A stretch of DNA of 64,000 nucleotides from Yersinia canariae (GCF_009831415.1 NZ_CP043727.1:1054001-1118000); one strand, 5' to 3'. Counted from the stretch's first letter, positions 18,396-28,609 are shown. Program-made: numbers and translations. The notes: generated by a model not told the origin, from the sequence alone.

Positions 18396-18469
18396 CGTCG
18401 TGGTATTGTGGAGACCTCAAACGATAAACACGCTAAATGACATCCGATAAACAGAGATAGGTAAAGAAT

Positions 18470-19555
18470 ATGATCATGCAAAAAGATGCGCTCAATAATG
18501 TCCATATCAGTGCCGAACAAGTATTGATAACGCCGGAAGAACTGAAAAAACAGTTTCCATTGAGCAATAATGATCAGTATGCAATTGAAACTGCCCGCAA
18601 AACTATTGCTGATATTATTCAGGGGCGAGATCCCCGCCTGTTGGTTGTCTGTGGCCCATGTTCTATCCACGATGTGGATGCTGCTCTGGATTATGCGCGT
18701 CGTTTGAAAACTCTTTCTGCACAATTGAGTGACAGCCTGTATATCGTCATGCGTGTCTATTTTGAAAAACCGAGAACGACTGTTGGTTGGAAAGGCCTGA
18801 TTAATGACCCGGCAATGGATGGCTCTTTTGATGTAGAAAGAGGATTACATATTGCTCGTCAATTGTTATTGGATTTAGTGGGCATGGGGCTGCCTCTGGC
18901 GACGGAAGCTTTAGACCCGAACAGCCCACAATACTTAGGTGATTTATTCAGTTGGTCGGCCATCGGTGCTCGTACGACTGAGTCACAAACTCACCGTGAA
19001 ATGGCTTCAGGTTTATCTATGCCAGTTGGGTTTAAAAATGGCACTGACGGTAGTTTAGGTACGGCAATCAATGCGATGCGTGCGGCTGCTATGCCACATC
19101 GTTTCATGGGGATTAACCAGTCAGGTCAGGTTTGCTTACTGCAAACTCAGGGTAATCCACACGGCCATGTGATTTTACGTGGTGGTAAAACCCCTAACTA
19201 CAGTGCACAAGATGTTGCTCAGTGTGAAAAACAGATGCAGGATGCGGGACTCGTTCCATCCTTAATGATAGATTGCAGTCATGGTAATTCGAACAAAGAC
19301 TACCGTCGCCAGACTGCGGTCGCTGAATCTGTTGTTGAACAGATCAAGGCTGGCAATCGTTCTATCACTGGTGTGATGCTGGAAAGTAACATCTATGAAG
19401 GGAATCAATCATCTGAGCAGCCACGTACTGATATGCGCTACGGTGTTTCAGTCACTGATGCTTGTATTGATTGGGAAAGTACCGAAACCTTGTTACGTGG
19501 TATGCACCAGGAATTACGTTCAGCGCTGGCGGCACGGACTGCAGAGGAAAAGTAA
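18470..19555 (+). CDS. aroF: 3-deoxy-7-phosphoheptulonate synthase, Tyr-sensitive
   Basis: A 361-residue class I DAHP synthase that condenses phosphoenolpyruvate and erythrose 4-phosphate, the first step of aromatic synthesis. It matches E. coli AroF (Tyr-inhibited), including [12 protein letters not shown] at the N-terminus. Conserved active-site stretches are [11 protein letters not shown] (with metal-binding Cys), [31 protein letters not shown] and [15 protein letters not shown] 18470 has the better ribosome binding site spacing and adds two residues; ATG 18476 gives the exact E. coli start. tyrA begins 2 bp after the stop, forming the aroF-tyrA operon. Confidence 0.97.
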   Translation: MIMQKDALNNVHISAEQVLITPEELKKQFPLSNNDQYAIETARKTIADIIQGRDPRLLVVCGPCSIHDVDAALDYARRLKTLSAQLSDSLYIVMRVYFEKPRTTVGWKGLINDPAMDGSFDVERGLHIARQLLLDLVGMGLPLATEALDPNSPQYLGDLFSWSAIGARTTESQTHREMASGLSMPVGFKNGTDGSLGTAINAMRAAAMPHRFMGINQSGQVCLLQTQGNPHGHVILRGGKTPNYSAQDVAQCEKQMQDAGLVPSLMIDCSHGNSNKDYRRQTAVAESVVEQIKAGNRSITGVMLESNIYEGNQSSEQPRTDMRYGVSVTDACIDWESTETLLRGMHQELRSALAARTAEEK

Positions 19556-19557
19556 GT

Positions 19558-20679
19558 ATGGTGGCTGAACTGACCGCTTTGCGCGATCAAATTGATGAAG
19601 TCGATAAAGCATTGCTGGACTTGCTGGCTAAGCGCTTGCATCTGGTTGCAGAAGTAGGTGAAGTTAAAAGCCGCTACGGTTTGCCTATTTATGTTCCAGA
19701 CCGCGAGGCTTTGATGTTGGCCTCACGCCGGCAGGAGGCCGAGGCTCTTGGTGTGCCACCTGATTTGATTGAAGATGTGCTGCGCCGGATAATGCGAGAG
19801 TCTTATACCAGCGAGAATGACAAAGGGTTTAAGACGCTATGTCCACAATTGCGCCCGGTCGTTATCATCGGGGGTGAGGGGCAGATGGGGCGATTATTTA
19901 GCCGAATGCTCACACTGTCCGGTTATCAGGTCAAAACGCTGGAACAAGAGGACTGGCCACAGGCTGAATCTATTCTGGCAGATGCCGGAATGGTGATTGT
20001 CAGTGTGCCGATTCATATCACTGAAGAAGTGATAGCCCGTTTGCCAAAATTACCGGCAGATTGCATTTTGCTGGATCTGGCTTCAGTCAAAAATAAACCG
20101 TTGCAAGCTATGCTTGCCGCCCATGAAGGGCCGGTTGTCGGCTTACATCCAATGTTTGGGCCAGATGTCGGTAGTCTGGCAAAGCAAGTGGTCGTGTATT
20201 GTGATGGCCGCTCCCCACAAGCATATCAGTGGCTGCTAGAGCAGTTGCAGGTATGGGGCGCGCGATTGCATCGTATTAGTGCTGTTGAACATGACCAGAA
20301 TATGGCGTTTATTCAAGCATTACGCCACTTTGCGACTTTTGCATACGGATTACATTTAGCAGAAGAAAATGTGCAGTTGGAGCAACTGCTGGCGCTATCT
20401 TCACCCATTTATCGGCTGGAATTGGCGATGGTGGGGCGGCTATTTGCGCAAGATCCGCAGCTTTACGCCGATATTATTATGTCATCGGAAGACAATCTGG
20501 CGCTGATTAAACGCTATTACAAACGTTTTGGTGAAGCGATTACTTTGCTGGAGCAAAGTGACAAACAAGCCTTTGTGCAAAGTTTCCAGAAAGTGGAGCA
20601 TTGGTTTGGCGATTATGCCGAGCGCTTCTTGGTGGAGAGCCGTTCGTTACTGCGGCAGGCGAACGACAACCGGCAGTAA
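19558..20679 (+). CDS. tyrA: Bifunctional chorismate mutase/prephenate dehydrogenase
   Basis: A 373-residue bifunctional enzyme of tyrosine synthesis. The N-terminal AroQ chorismate mutase (1-90) has [20 protein letters not shown] and [15 protein letters not shown]. The NAD-dependent prephenate dehydrogenase follows, with the nucleotide-binding motif [10 protein letters not shown] around residue 104, [10 protein letters not shown] and LHPMFGPD. Length equals E. coli TyrA. The start is ATG 19558, 2 bp after the aroF stop. It is feedback-inhibited by tyrosine in the family. It is convergent with pheA, with a shared terminator between them. Confidence 0.98.
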   Translation: MVAELTALRDQIDEVDKALLDLLAKRLHLVAEVGEVKSRYGLPIYVPDREALMLASRRQEAEALGVPPDLIEDVLRRIMRESYTSENDKGFKTLCPQLRPVVIIGGEGQMGRLFSRMLTLSGYQVKTLEQEDWPQAESILADAGMVIVSVPIHITEEVIARLPKLPADCILLDLASVKNKPLQAMLAAHEGPVVGLHPMFGPDVGSLAKQVVVYCDGRSPQAYQWLLEQLQVWGARLHRISAVEHDQNMAFIQALRHFATFAYGLHLAEENVQLEQLLALSSPIYRLELAMVGRLFAQDPQLYADIIMSSEDNLALIKRYYKRFGEAITLLEQSDKQAFVQSFQKVEHWFGDYAERFLVESRSLLRQANDNRQ

Positions 20680-20693
20680 ATCCGTTTTATTTT

Positions 20694-20728
20694 AAAAAGT
20701 CATCCCGACAGTGTCGGGGTGACTTTTT
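20694..20728. terminator. Bidirectional terminator between tyrA and pheA
   Basis: A long stem, AAAAAGTCATCCCGACA pairing with a TGTCGGGGTGACTTTTT arm (one wobble), has A and T runs on both sides and serves both convergent genes. Confidence 0.93.
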
Positions 20729-20766
20729 GCTCTCTATTCTTACGCTTAGCGACAAATACTGAAAGG

Positions 20767-21924
20767 CTAACTCGGGTTGACCGGAACTACGTTCTCACTC
20801 GGGTAACAACCCAATACTTTTAATGACCGGGTTATCTGCGTCAGGCCTGCCAAGGCTTTTTGCATAGATTCCGAACGCAAGTTGGCCTGTACATCTAGAT
20901 AAAACATCTCTTCCCACGGATTGCCATTAATTGGCCGTGATTCAAGCTTCGTCATGATGATTCCGTTATCTCTCAGCACGAGTAGCGCCTCAACCAATGC
21001 CCCAGACTGCTGGCCTGTCGCCATAATTAAGGTGGTTTTTGCCGGTATCTGATCAGAGACATCAATGGCTTTACGGGCAAGAATAATAAAGCGGGTGATA
21101 TTTTGCTGCTGATTTGCCAGATTGTGTTCCAACACTTGTAAGTTATAAAGCGCGCCACCGGCTTCACTGCCTAATGCAGCCGCCTCTGGTGAGTTCAACT
21201 GTGCCACTTTCTCCATTGCCGCAGCAGTGCTTTCGCAATATTCGATTTTCCAATGAGGGAAACGGTTAATAAACTGGCTGCATTGTTGGAAAGGCTGTGG
21301 GTGGCTATAGACTGTTTTGATTTGGCTTAAATCAGTTTCGGTGGCGATCAGCACGCAGTGGTCGATAGGATTGGTTATTTCCCCGACAATTGACAAGCTG
21401 GTGTGTTGCAGCAAATCATATACGTCATTGATAGAACCTGAGCTGGTGTTCTCTATGGGTAATACGGCGTAATCCGCCTGGCCGGTTTCTACCTGAGTAA
21501 AAATATCCTGGAATTTTTGGCAACCACATTCAATCAGGTGCTCAAAGTGACGAGCTGCATATTGGCGCGCGGCTAAATGTGAGTAAGAACCTTTCGGCCC
21601 CAGGAAGGCGATACGAGCAGAATGCTTAGCGGTTTGATTTAACTGATGCTGTAACAGTGCCTGCTGCGTTAATACTGAATCTTCGATAATCAGTTGGAAC
21701 AGGCGGGTGATATAGAATCCATCAAGATCATAGGGTTTGGCGGCAGTGATGAGCGCATCCAGCAAATCACGCTCACGTTCTTTATCACGAATTGGGCGAT
21801 GATGGAGTTGCTTTGCTTTAGCAACCTCCACTGCCAATTCACGCCGCTCCGCCAGCAAGGCCAGCAGTTTTAAATCTAGTGCGCTGATGCGCTCACGTAG
21901 CACCAGTAATGGATTATCGCTCAT
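20767..21924 (-). CDS. pheA: Bifunctional chorismate mutase/prephenate dehydratase
   Basis: A 385-residue bifunctional enzyme committing chorismate to phenylalanine. The AroQ chorismate mutase domain is residues 1-90. The prephenate dehydratase domain (about 105-290) has [25 protein letters not shown] and NITRFI with the catalytic Thr. A C-terminal ACT domain (about 300-385) holds the Phe-binding motifs GALV and ESRP. Expression is attenuated through the leader peptide pheL (22165-22212) and terminator (22091-22118). Unusually, an ERIC repeat (21961-22082) lies between the attenuator and the coding region, so it is part of the pheA mRNA. Confidence 0.98.
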   Translation of the reverse strand: MSDNPLLVLRERISALDLKLLALLAERRELAVEVAKAKQLHHRPIRDKERERDLLDALITAAKPYDLDGFYITRLFQLIIEDSVLTQQALLQHQLNQTAKHSARIAFLGPKGSYSHLAARQYAARHFEHLIECGCQKFQDIFTQVETGQADYAVLPIENTSSGSINDVYDLLQHTSLSIVGEITNPIDHCVLIATETDLSQIKTVYSHPQPFQQCSQFINRFPHWKIEYCESTAAAMEKVAQLNSPEAAALGSEAGGALYNLQVLEHNLANQQQNITRFIILARKAIDVSDQIPAKTTLIMATGQQSGALVEALLVLRDNGIIMTKLESRPINGNPWEEMFYLDVQANLRSESMQKALAGLTQITRSLKVLGCYPSENVVPVNPS

Positions 21925-21960
21925 AGGGATTTGCCTTAATTATCTTCCTGAATGATTACA

Positions 21961-22082
21961 CCCTAAATAATTCGAGTCGCAGAAAGGCTGTAACTAAGCG
22001 AATCCCTAGAAGCTTACATTAGTAAGTGACTGGGGAGAGCCAAGGATGCCAACACACATGCAACTTGAAGTATGACGGGTAT
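21961..22082. repeat. ERIC element in the pheA leader
   Basis: About 120 bp with both ERIC ends (CCCTAAATAATTCGAGT and CAACTTGAAGTATGACGGGT) and the central block AGTAAGTGACTGGGG that matches the classical ERIC2 primer core. The sequence is largely self-complementary. It is transcribed as part of the pheA leader. Confidence 0.92.
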
Positions 22083-22090
22083 TTATGCAT

Positions 22091-22118
22091 AAAAAAAGCC
22101 TCCCGCTTGGGAGGCTTT
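22091..22118 (-). terminator. pheA attenuator terminator
   Basis: On the minus strand AAGCCTCCC and GGGAGGCTT pair around a 4-nt loop and are followed by TTTTTTT. The upstream strand of the stem can instead be engaged by leader sequences after pheL. The segment TTCGCATTCTTT in pheL is repeated as its complement (AAAGAATGCGAA) downstream, giving the alternative pairings needed for attenuation. Confidence 0.93.
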
Positions 22119-22164
22119 ATTGTTCGTCTTCGCATTCTTTATCACACGACGAAACGCCTCCCAA

Positions 22165-22212
22165 TCAGGGGAAGGTAAAAAAGAATGCGAAGAAAAACAC
22201 TTTATTGATCAT
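22165..22212 (-). CDS. pheL: pheA leader peptide
   Basis: A 15-residue open reading frame [15 protein letters not shown] with seven phenylalanine codons, ending TGA. It lies 47 bp upstream of the attenuator and aligns with the E. coli leader [15 protein letters not shown]. Ribosome stalling at the Phe codons when charged tRNA-Phe is scarce favours the antiterminator and lets pheA be transcribed. Confidence 0.95.
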   Translation of the reverse strand: [15 protein letters not shown]

Positions 22213-22310
22213 CGTTGTTGGTTACCTATTTTTTGATGCTGACCGGGACGATATGTTATAGCCAAAATAAACAGCCTCTAAACTAACCGCCAGTCTGAAT
22301 TGCTGTCAAT

Positions 22311-22334
22311 AAAAAACGCGCCCAAAGGCGCGTT
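22311..22334 (-). terminator. raiA terminator
   Basis: On the minus strand AACGCGCC / GGCGCGTT pairs with a 4-nt loop, then TTTTTT follows. It starts 27 bp after the raiA stop. Confidence 0.88.
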
Positions 22335-22360
22335 AGATCCGAAATGAGATGGATTGCCGG

Positions 22361-22723
22361 CTATTGTTCCTGCTCGGATTCTTCTTCCTCTACATCTACT
22401 GACTCCAGATTAGCTTCTTTAACACTGCTTGCTGCTCGACGAGCTTCACCTTTGTGTTGCACTTTATTTAATTGGCGTTCTAGTTTGGTGATCAGTTCAT
22501 TAATTGCAGCATACATATCATCATGTTTGGCACTGGCAACCAAGGGGCCCATTGGTGTACTGATGGTTGCATCTGCAACAAATCCTTGTGGATCTTTGGA
22601 CAGTACAATATGTGGGTTTATCAACTGGGCCTGCCATTTATCCAGTTTGGTGAGACGGTCTTCGACATGCTTACGGATTGCTGGGGTAATATCCATTTGT
22701 TTACTGGTGATGTTGACTGTCAT
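22361..22723 (-). CDS. raiA: Ribosome-associated inhibitor RaiA (YfiA)
   Basis: A 120-residue short-form hibernation factor that binds the 30S decoding region, blocks translation in stationary phase or cold and stabilises 70S ribosomes. It begins [20 protein letters not shown] and contains [28 protein letters not shown] and the basic [16 protein letters not shown], matching E. coli YfiA. The acidic tail ([12 protein letters not shown]) is longer than in E. coli (113 residues). The start is ATG 22723 after AGAGG; the upstream in-frame codons would run through the promoter. A CRP-like site lies about 65-80 bp upstream. Confidence 0.96.
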   Translation of the reverse strand: MTVNITSKQMDITPAIRKHVEDRLTKLDKWQAQLINPHIVLSKDPQGFVADATISTPMGPLVASAKHDDMYAAINELITKLERQLNKVQHKGEARRAASSVKEANLESVDVEEEESEQEQ

Positions 22724-22788
22724 ATGACTTACCTCTCTGTCTACTCCATCTTGGATAACTTCAGCATACCTCTCTTTTTCACAAAATG

Positions 22789-22804
22789 TATGATCAAGAT
22801 CACT
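22789..22804 (-). promoter_or_regulatory. Candidate CRP-binding site upstream of raiA
   Basis: TATGA-N6-TCACT differs from the CRP consensus TGTGA-N6-TCACA by one base in each half and has an extended palindromic centre (TGATCAAGATCA). It lies about 66 bp upstream of the raiA start. CRP activation of raiA is known in E. coli. Confidence 0.6.
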
Positions 22805-23022
22805 TATTTTTGTCACCTTTTGCAAAGGTCGTGGGAACTGTGATTTAACGTCAGGAATAGGTGCTGAGGGCTTGAATCATTGGCCAGAATGCCGCATTAT
22901 TGATAAGTTATATCGTCTGGATATGGTGAAAAAGCGCATTATTTTTGTGTTTTAGTTCGGATACCAGCGCGATAGTCTGAAAGCATGAATCACGTCGATT
23001 TATGGCTAAAAGGCAGAATTGA

Positions 23023-23046
23023 AAACGGCAGCCTGAGCTGCCGTTT
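23023..23046 (-). terminator. bamD terminator
   Basis: AAACGGCAGC / GCTGCCGTTT perfect 10-bp stem with a 4-nt loop, 25 bp beyond the bamD stop. On the minus strand the next bases are TTTTCAATTC. Confidence 0.8.
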
Positions 23047-23070
23047 GTTATTTTATTATCTTAGACAATA

Positions 23071-23802
23071 TTAGGCTGGGTTCGCCGCGATTATCTTGGC
23101 AACTTTGTCTGCTTGAGCATTCAGTTGCAATTGCTTGTAAGCATTTTCCATCAATGGCAACGCAGCACGAGTTGCTTGAGTATCAGGATAATCTCTCAGC
23201 ATTTGTTCTACACGGTTAACTACCGCGACGTAAGCGCCTCGTTTAGTGTAATATTGCGCCACGGCCAGTTCATGCTTGGCCAGACGATCTTTCAGGAACA
23301 TCAGACGTTTTTGCGCGTCAGTTGCGTATTGGCTGTTCGGATAGCTTTGAATCAACTGGTTAAAATCGCGGAATGCGGCCTTAGCATGTTGCGGATCGCG
23401 GTCTGAACGATCAATCCCGAAGAAGCCTTGCAATGCGCTGTCATCCAGAGCCATGTCAGTCAAACCACGCATATATAATACGTAATCGATGTTAGGATGT
23501 GTGGGATTGAGGCGCATAAAGCGATCGATTGAGGCTTGCGCCAACGGCAGATCAGCAGATTTATAATACGCATAAATCAAATCAAGCTGAACTTGTTGGG
23601 AGTAAGGCCCGAAAGGATAGCGGTTATCTAACGCTTCTAGTTGCGTAATTGCTCCCTTAAAGTTACCGTCCTGCAGTTTTTGCTGAGCGGTAGCATAGAG
23701 CTCAGAAGGCGGGTTATCGGGAACCACGTCCTTGTTACTGGAGCAACCGGTCAGCACCAGGCTCAACGTGGCGGCAGCCACCAGATATTTCATACGCGTC
23801 AT
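23071..23802 (-). CDS. bamD: Outer membrane assembly lipoprotein BamD
   Basis: A 243-residue essential lipoprotein of the BAM complex, which folds beta-barrel proteins into the outer membrane. The lipobox is LVLTGCSS, with the lipidated Cys at residue 20, followed by about five tetratricopeptide-like repeats (residues 30-240). Blocks nearly identical to E. coli include [23 protein letters not shown] and [20 protein letters not shown]. The start gives a normal signal sequence ([15 protein letters not shown]). It is divergent from rluD, with 135 bp between them, as in E. coli. Confidence 0.98.
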   Translation of the reverse strand: MTRMKYLVAAATLSLVLTGCSSNKDVVPDNPPSELYATAQQKLQDGNFKGAITQLEALDNRYPFGPYSQQVQLDLIYAYYKSADLPLAQASIDRFMRLNPTHPNIDYVLYMRGLTDMALDDSALQGFFGIDRSDRDPQHAKAAFRDFNQLIQSYPNSQYATDAQKRLMFLKDRLAKHELAVAQYYTKRGAYVAVVNRVEQMLRDYPDTQATRAALPLMENAYKQLQLNAQADKVAKIIAANPA

Positions 23803-23937
23803 GACGTTTTGATTATCCTCGAAGTGTTATTCCGGGAGACTGTCCGTTAAGCTCCCGACAAAGATCTAGATACAATAGCACATTATATTAAACGGCATCG
23901 CCGTCAAAACCCAACGTTAACGAACAAGAAGCTGCAT

Positions 23938-24915
23938 ATGGCACAACAAGTACAACTCAGCGCAACGGTGGCCGAATCACAACTCGGTCAACGGTTAGAT
24001 CAGGCTTTGGCCGAATTGTTCCCTGATTATTCAAGATCTCGCATAAAAGAATGGATCTTGGAAGATAGGGTCACAGTCAACGGTAAAACAATTAACAAGC
24101 CTAAAGAAAAAGTGTTGGGTGGCGAGCTCGTCGCAATTGACGCGCAAATTGAGGAAGATGCCCGCTGGGCGCCTCAAGAAATCCCACTGGATATCGTTTA
24201 TGAAGATAACGATATTTTAGTTATTAATAAACCCCGCGGTTTAGTCGTTCATCCTGGCGCCGGTAACCCTGATGGCACAGTTCTGAATGCATTGCTCTAT
24301 TATTACCCAGAAATCATGGATGTCCCACGTGCGGGTATCGTACATCGTCTGGATAAAGATACCACGGGCTTGATGGTCGTGGCGAAAACCGTTCCAGCAC
24401 AAACTCGTTTGGTTGAAGCACTGCAAGCACGCGAAATCACCCGTGAATATGAAGCGGTGGCCATCGGCAATATGACCGCAGGCGGCAGAGTTGACGAGCC
24501 TATTTCTCGCCATTCTACCAAGCGCACACATATGGCTGTACACCCGATGGGTAAACCGGCGACAACTCATTACCGGATTATGGAGCATTTCCGTGCCCAT
24601 ACTCGCTTGCGCCTGCGCTTAGAAACCGGTCGTACGCACCAAATTCGTGTGCATATGTCCCATATCAACCATCCGCTGGTGGGTGATCAGCTTTATGGTG
24701 GCCGCCCACGTCCGCCACGCGGCGCATCTGACTCCTTTATTTCTATTTTACGTGGTTTTGATCGCCAGGCGCTGCATGCAACTATGCTGCGTTTGTATCA
24801 CCCAATCAGTGGCATTCAAATGGAATGGCATGCAGCATTACCAGAAGATATGGTTGAGCTGATTAATGCACTGAAGGCAGATACCGAAGAATTCAAAGAT
24901 CAGATGGATTGGTAA
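23938..24915 (+). CDS. rluD: 23S rRNA pseudouridine(1911/1915/1917) synthase RluD
   Basis: A 325-residue enzyme modifying three uridines in helix 69 of 23S rRNA, important for ribosome assembly and termination. The N-terminal S4 RNA-binding domain (about 18-75) has RLDQALAELFPDYSRSRIKEWI. The catalytic core has Asp139 in IVHRLDKDTTGLM and the RTHQIRVHMSHINHPLVGD motif near residue 235. Length equals E. coli RluD (326). Its stop codon overlaps the pgeF ATG (TAATG), so translation is coupled. Confidence 0.97.
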   Translation: MAQQVQLSATVAESQLGQRLDQALAELFPDYSRSRIKEWILEDRVTVNGKTINKPKEKVLGGELVAIDAQIEEDARWAPQEIPLDIVYEDNDILVINKPRGLVVHPGAGNPDGTVLNALLYYYPEIMDVPRAGIVHRLDKDTTGLMVVAKTVPAQTRLVEALQAREITREYEAVAIGNMTAGGRVDEPISRHSTKRTHMAVHPMGKPATTHYRIMEHFRAHTRLRLRLETGRTHQIRVHMSHINHPLVGDQLYGGRPRPPRGASDSFISILRGFDRQALHATMLRLYHPISGIQMEWHAALPEDMVELINALKADTEEFKDQMDW

Positions 24916-25646
24916 TGAACAAGCTGATACTTCCCGATTGGCCAGCGCCTGCTCGTGTCAAGGCATGCAGCACCACCCGTCATGGTGGTATCAGCGAATT
25001 CCCTTATGATTCATTAAATCTTGGCACTCATGTGGGGGATACCGCCGCCAGTGTGGCCGCCAATCGTCAATATTTAGTGGAACAAGCGGAATTGCCGCAA
25101 ATGCCGGTCTGGCTAGAGCAGGTGCACGGCACGCGTGTCCTGCATTTGGATGGTAAGATTGTTTCTGATGTACAGGCGGATGCTGTTTATAGCCGCGTCG
25201 CTGGGCAAGTTTGTGCGGTAATGACAGCAGATTGCTTGCCAGTGCTGTTTTGCTCGTCAGCCGGTGATGAAGTGGCCGCCGCCCATGCAGGGTGGCGTGG
25301 CCTTTGTGCCGGAGTTCTGGAGCAAACATTAGCTCAGTTCAATGCTGGCCCTCGTTCTATTATTGCCTGGTTAGGTCCAGCAATTGGCCCGCAGCAGTTC
25401 GAAGTGGGTGAAGACGTTAAACAGGCATTTATCCAAATTGACGCACAATCCGCGGCTGCGTTCACTCCTTCCGGCTCTAAATATCTCGCCGACATCTATT
25501 TATTAGCTCGATTGCGGCTACAGGCCGCTGGTATTCACGCTATATATGGTGGCGATCACTGCACAGTGACTGAAAAACAACATTTTTTCTCTTATCGGCG
25601 CGATGGAATCACTGGACGTATGGCAAGTTTAATCTGGCTGATATAA
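24915..25646 (+). CDS. pgeF: Polyphenol oxidase/purine nucleoside phosphorylase-like PgeF (YfiH)
   Basis: A 243-residue protein of the multicopper polyphenol oxidase/laccase-like (DUF152) family, exact E. coli YfiH length. Metal ligands are suggested by WLEQVHGTRV, MTADCLPVLFC and AAAHAGWRGLCAGV. In E. coli this protein edits peptidoglycan precursors by removing wrongly incorporated serine; family members also act on purine nucleosides. The start is ATG 24915, overlapping rluD by 1 bp; a TTG 6 bp upstream is in frame but less likely. The pair rluD-pgeF precedes clpB, as in E. coli. Confidence 0.95.
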   Translation: MNKLILPDWPAPARVKACSTTRHGGISEFPYDSLNLGTHVGDTAASVAANRQYLVEQAELPQMPVWLEQVHGTRVLHLDGKIVSDVQADAVYSRVAGQVCAVMTADCLPVLFCSSAGDEVAAAHAGWRGLCAGVLEQTLAQFNAGPRSIIAWLGPAIGPQQFEVGEDVKQAFIQIDAQSAAAFTPSGSKYLADIYLLARLRLQAAGIHAIYGGDHCTVTEKQHFFSYRRDGITGRMASLIWLI

Positions 25647-25710
25647 CCTATTGAATTAGGACGATCCGCTGGCGCATAACGTTTTACTTTAAATATAGTG
25701 TCGAAATAAC

Positions 25711-25739
25711 CTTGAAAATTTGAGGGATGACCTCATCTA
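25711..25739 (+). promoter_or_regulatory. Sigma-32 heat shock promoter of clpB
   Basis: CTTGAAA (25711-25717) and CCTCATCTA (25731-25739) separated by 13 bp match the sigma-32 consensus CTTGAAA-N11-16-CCCCATNT. The -10 lies 38 bp upstream of the clpB start. Confidence 0.88.
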
Positions 25740-25776
25740 ATCTCCAGTAGCAATTTTGACCAATATTGGAGGTGTT

Positions 25777-28350
25777 ATGCGTCTGGATCGTCTTACTAGC
25801 AAATTCCAGTTAGCCCTCGCCGATGCCCAATCTTTAGCTCTTGGGCGCGACAACCAATTTATTGAACCGTTACATTTGATGAGCGCACTGCTCAATCAGG
25901 ATGGGGGGACGGTTCGCCCATTGTTGACCTCGGCGGGGATTAATGTCGCCAGTTTGCGCAGCGACATTGAGCAAGCATTAGGTCGGCTTCCACAAGTTGA
26001 AGGGACCGGTGGTGATGTTCAACCATCAAATGAGCTGGTTCGTGTACTGAATCTTTGCGACAAATTGGCGCAAAAACGTGCAGATAAATTTATCTCTTCA
26101 GAGCTGTTCGTTCTGGCAGTACTTGAAGACCGCGGTACATTAACTGACATGTTAAAGGCCGCAGGTGCAACAAAAGATAAAATAAATAAGGCAATTGAAG
26201 ATATGCGTGGTGGTGACAAAGTTGATGACCAAGGAGCTGAAGACCAGCGCCAGGCATTGAAAAAATTCACTATCGACCTGACTGAGCGGGCGGAACAAGG
26301 CAAGCTCGATCCGGTTATTGGCCGTGATGAAGAAATTCGCCGCACTATTCAGGTGTTACAACGCCGGACCAAAAATAACCCGGTGTTAATTGGTGAGCCT
26401 GGTGTCGGTAAAACAGCCATTGTTGAAGGTCTGGCACAACGAATCGTGAACGGCGAAGTGCCGGAAGGCCTGAAGCATAAACGTGTGCTTTCATTAGATA
26501 TGGGTGCACTGATTGCGGGTGCGAAGTATCGCGGTGAGTTTGAAGAGCGCTTGAAAGGCGTGTTGAATGATTTATCAAAACAAGAAGGCAGTGTGATCTT
26601 GTTCATTGATGAATTGCATACCATGGTCGGGGCCGGGAAAGGCGACGGGGCGATGGATGCCGGCAACATGCTGAAACCTGCATTAGCGCGCGGTGAATTG
26701 CATTGCGTTGGTGCAACAACACTCGATGAGTACCGCCAATATATAGAGAAGGATGCGGCGCTAGAGCGGCGTTTCCAGAAAGTGTATGTGGCGGAGCCGA
26801 CTGTTGAAGACACTATTGCCATTTTGCGCGGGCTGAAAGAGCGTTATGAACTGCATCACCATGTGCAGATAACTGACCCGGCAATTGTGGCTGCGGCAAC
26901 ACTGTCGCACCGCTATATTTCGGATCGCCAGTTACCGGATAAAGCTATCGACCTTATTGACGAGGCCGGTTCTAGTATCCGTATGCAGATGGATTCAAAA
27001 CCGGAATCATTGGATCGCCTCGAGCGGCGGATTATCCAATTGAAACTGGAACAGCAGGCATTGAAGAAAGAATCTGATGATGCCAGCAAAAAGCGTCTGG
27101 AAATGCTCAATACAGAGTTAGAGCAGAAAGAACGCGAATATTCAGAGCTGGAAGAAGAGTGGAAAGCAGAGAAAGCTTCTCTCACTGGCACTCAGAATAT
27201 TAAAACGGAACTGGAACAAGCCAAAATCACCTTAGAGCAAGCTCGTCGTGTGGGTGATTTAGCACGGATGTCAGAACTTCAGTACGGTAAAATTCCTGAG
27301 CTGGAAAAACAGCTGGCGGCAGCAACGGCGCTTGAAGGAAAAACCATGAAGTTGCTGCGTAACCGCGTGACGGAAGCCGAGATTGCTGAAGTGCTGGCGC
27401 GCTGGACCGGCATTCCGGTATCGCGCATGCTGGAAAGTGAGCGTGATAAGTTGCTGCGCATGGAGCAGGACCTGCATAAACGCGTGATTGGGCAGGATGA
27501 AGCTGTTGAAGCCGTATCCAATGCTATCCGCCGTAGTCGCGCTGGGTTATCAGATCCGAACCGCCCAATTGGTTCCTTCCTATTCTTAGGGCCAACAGGG
27601 GTTGGTAAAACCGAGTTGTGTAAAGCGCTAGCAACCTTCTTGTTCGACAGTGACGATGCCATGGTGCGTATTGATATGTCCGAGTTTATGGAAAAACACT
27701 CCGTTTCTCGGTTGGTTGGTGCGCCTCCAGGTTACGTAGGTTATGAAGAAGGGGGTTACCTGACAGAAGCTGTGCGCCGTCGTCCTTATTCTGTCATTTT
27801 GCTCGATGAGGTAGAAAAAGCGCATCCGGATGTATTCAACATTCTTTTACAGGTGTTGGATGACGGTCGTTTGACTGACGGGCAGGGCAGAACAGTGGAC
27901 TTCCGTAATACGGTGGTCATCATGACCTCTAACCTCGGTTCAGATTTGATTCAGGAACGTTTTGGTGAAAGAAGTTATACCGAAATGAAGGAAATGGTGA
28001 TGGAAGTCGTTACTCATCACTTCCGCCCTGAATTTATCAACCGTATAGATGAGGTTGTTGTCTTCCATCCACTGGGCCGAGCGCATCTGGCTTCAATTGC
28101 CAGCATCCAACTGGAACGGTTGTACAAACGGCTGGAAGAACGTGGCTATCAGGTCACTATTACTCAGCCTGCGCTGGAGTTCTTGGGTGAAACCGGTTTC
28201 GATCCTGTTTATGGTGCGCGGCCATTGAAACGCGCTATCCAGCAGGAAATCGAGAATCCGCTGGCGCAACAGATACTTTCCGGCAAATTAATACCGGGAG
28301 TCCCAGTGACTCTTGATGTGGAAAATGGGCATATCATTGCCAAACAATAA
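25777..28350 (+). CDS. clpB: ATP-dependent disaggregase ClpB
   Basis: An 857-residue Hsp100 hexameric chaperone that, with DnaK, pulls polypeptides out of aggregates. It has an N domain (1-145), then AAA+ domain 1 with Walker A GEPGVGKT (206-213) and [13 protein letters not shown]. The coiled-coil middle domain (about 410-525) is rich in Leu, Glu and Lys. AAA+ domain 2 has Walker A GPTGVGKT (605-612) and [15 protein letters not shown]. Length equals E. coli ClpB. The start is ATG 25777 after GGAGG; a longer upstream frame is not used. It is controlled by the sigma-32 promoter immediately upstream. An rRNA operon follows, as at E. coli rrnG. Confidence 0.98.
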   Translation: MRLDRLTSKFQLALADAQSLALGRDNQFIEPLHLMSALLNQDGGTVRPLLTSAGINVASLRSDIEQALGRLPQVEGTGGDVQPSNELVRVLNLCDKLAQKRADKFISSELFVLAVLEDRGTLTDMLKAAGATKDKINKAIEDMRGGDKVDDQGAEDQRQALKKFTIDLTERAEQGKLDPVIGRDEEIRRTIQVLQRRTKNNPVLIGEPGVGKTAIVEGLAQRIVNGEVPEGLKHKRVLSLDMGALIAGAKYRGEFEERLKGVLNDLSKQEGSVILFIDELHTMVGAGKGDGAMDAGNMLKPALARGELHCVGATTLDEYRQYIEKDAALERRFQKVYVAEPTVEDTIAILRGLKERYELHHHVQITDPAIVAAATLSHRYISDRQLPDKAIDLIDEAGSSIRMQMDSKPESLDRLERRIIQLKLEQQALKKESDDASKKRLEMLNTELEQKEREYSELEEEWKAEKASLTGTQNIKTELEQAKITLEQARRVGDLARMSELQYGKIPELEKQLAAATALEGKTMKLLRNRVTEAEIAEVLARWTGIPVSRMLESERDKLLRMEQDLHKRVIGQDEAVEAVSNAIRRSRAGLSDPNRPIGSFLFLGPTGVGKTELCKALATFLFDSDDAMVRIDMSEFMEKHSVSRLVGAPPGYVGYEEGGYLTEAVRRRPYSVILLDEVEKAHPDVFNILLQVLDDGRLTDGQGRTVDFRNTVVIMTSNLGSDLIQERFGERSYTEMKEMVMEVVTHHFRPEFINRIDEVVVFHPLGRAHLASIASIQLERLYKRLEERGYQVTITQPALEFLGETGFDPVYGARPLKRAIQQEIENPLAQQILSGKLIPGVPVTLDVENGHIIAKQ

Positions 28351-28364
28351 TGATAAATCCTTGA

Positions 28365-28389
28365 GGGGGCGAGAAATCGTCCCCTTTTT
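28365..28389 (+). terminator. clpB terminator
   Basis: GGGGGCGA and TCGTCCCC pair around GAAA, followed by TTTTT, 15 bp after the clpB stop. Confidence 0.88.
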
Positions 28390-28461
28390 GTTGTCTTTTT
28401 CACCGTATTTTGCATTTTTGCCGCAATAGTGAGCGGTTGAAAAGTTTTTTCAAATTAGGGG

Positions 28462-28489
28462 TTGCAGGCTGTCAGGAACTCCCTATAAT
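28462..28489 (+). promoter_or_regulatory. rRNA operon promoter P1
   Basis: TTGCAG (28462-28467), 16-bp spacer, TATAAT (28484-28489), then the GC-rich discriminator GCGCCTCC, typical of rrn P1 promoters under stringent control. Confidence 0.88.
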
Positions 28490-28581
28490 GCGCCTCCACT
28501 GACCGGGAACAACGAAACATACTTCGCCGGGTCAGGAAGAGAAAAGATAGACTTTGACTTCGAAAGAAAACAAATAAACTC

Positions 28582-28609
28582 TTGACTCTTCAGCGGGAAA
28601 GCGTATTAT
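28582..28609 (+). promoter_or_regulatory. rRNA operon promoter P2
   Basis: TTGACT (28582-28587), 16-bp spacer, TATTAT (28604-28609), about 120 bp downstream of P1, followed by the GC-rich start region CTGCCTCCCGC. Confidence 0.88.

Larger units (their letters stand above)
22724..23070. other. Intergenic region between bamD and raiA
   Basis: A 347-bp region between two minus-strand genes. It carries the raiA promoter area with a CRP-like site near 22789-22804 and the bamD terminator hairpin near 23023-23046. No small ORF or RNA gene was recognised in the rest. Confidence 0.6.

Noticed and set aside
24241..24600. Minus-strand frames of 74-119 codons inside rluD
   Set aside because: Fully contained in a well-conserved gene on the other strand; no independent start signal.
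26019..27825. Several minus-strand frames of 65-157 codons opposite clpB
   Set aside because: Antisense shadows of a highly conserved gene with no promoter or ribosome binding support.
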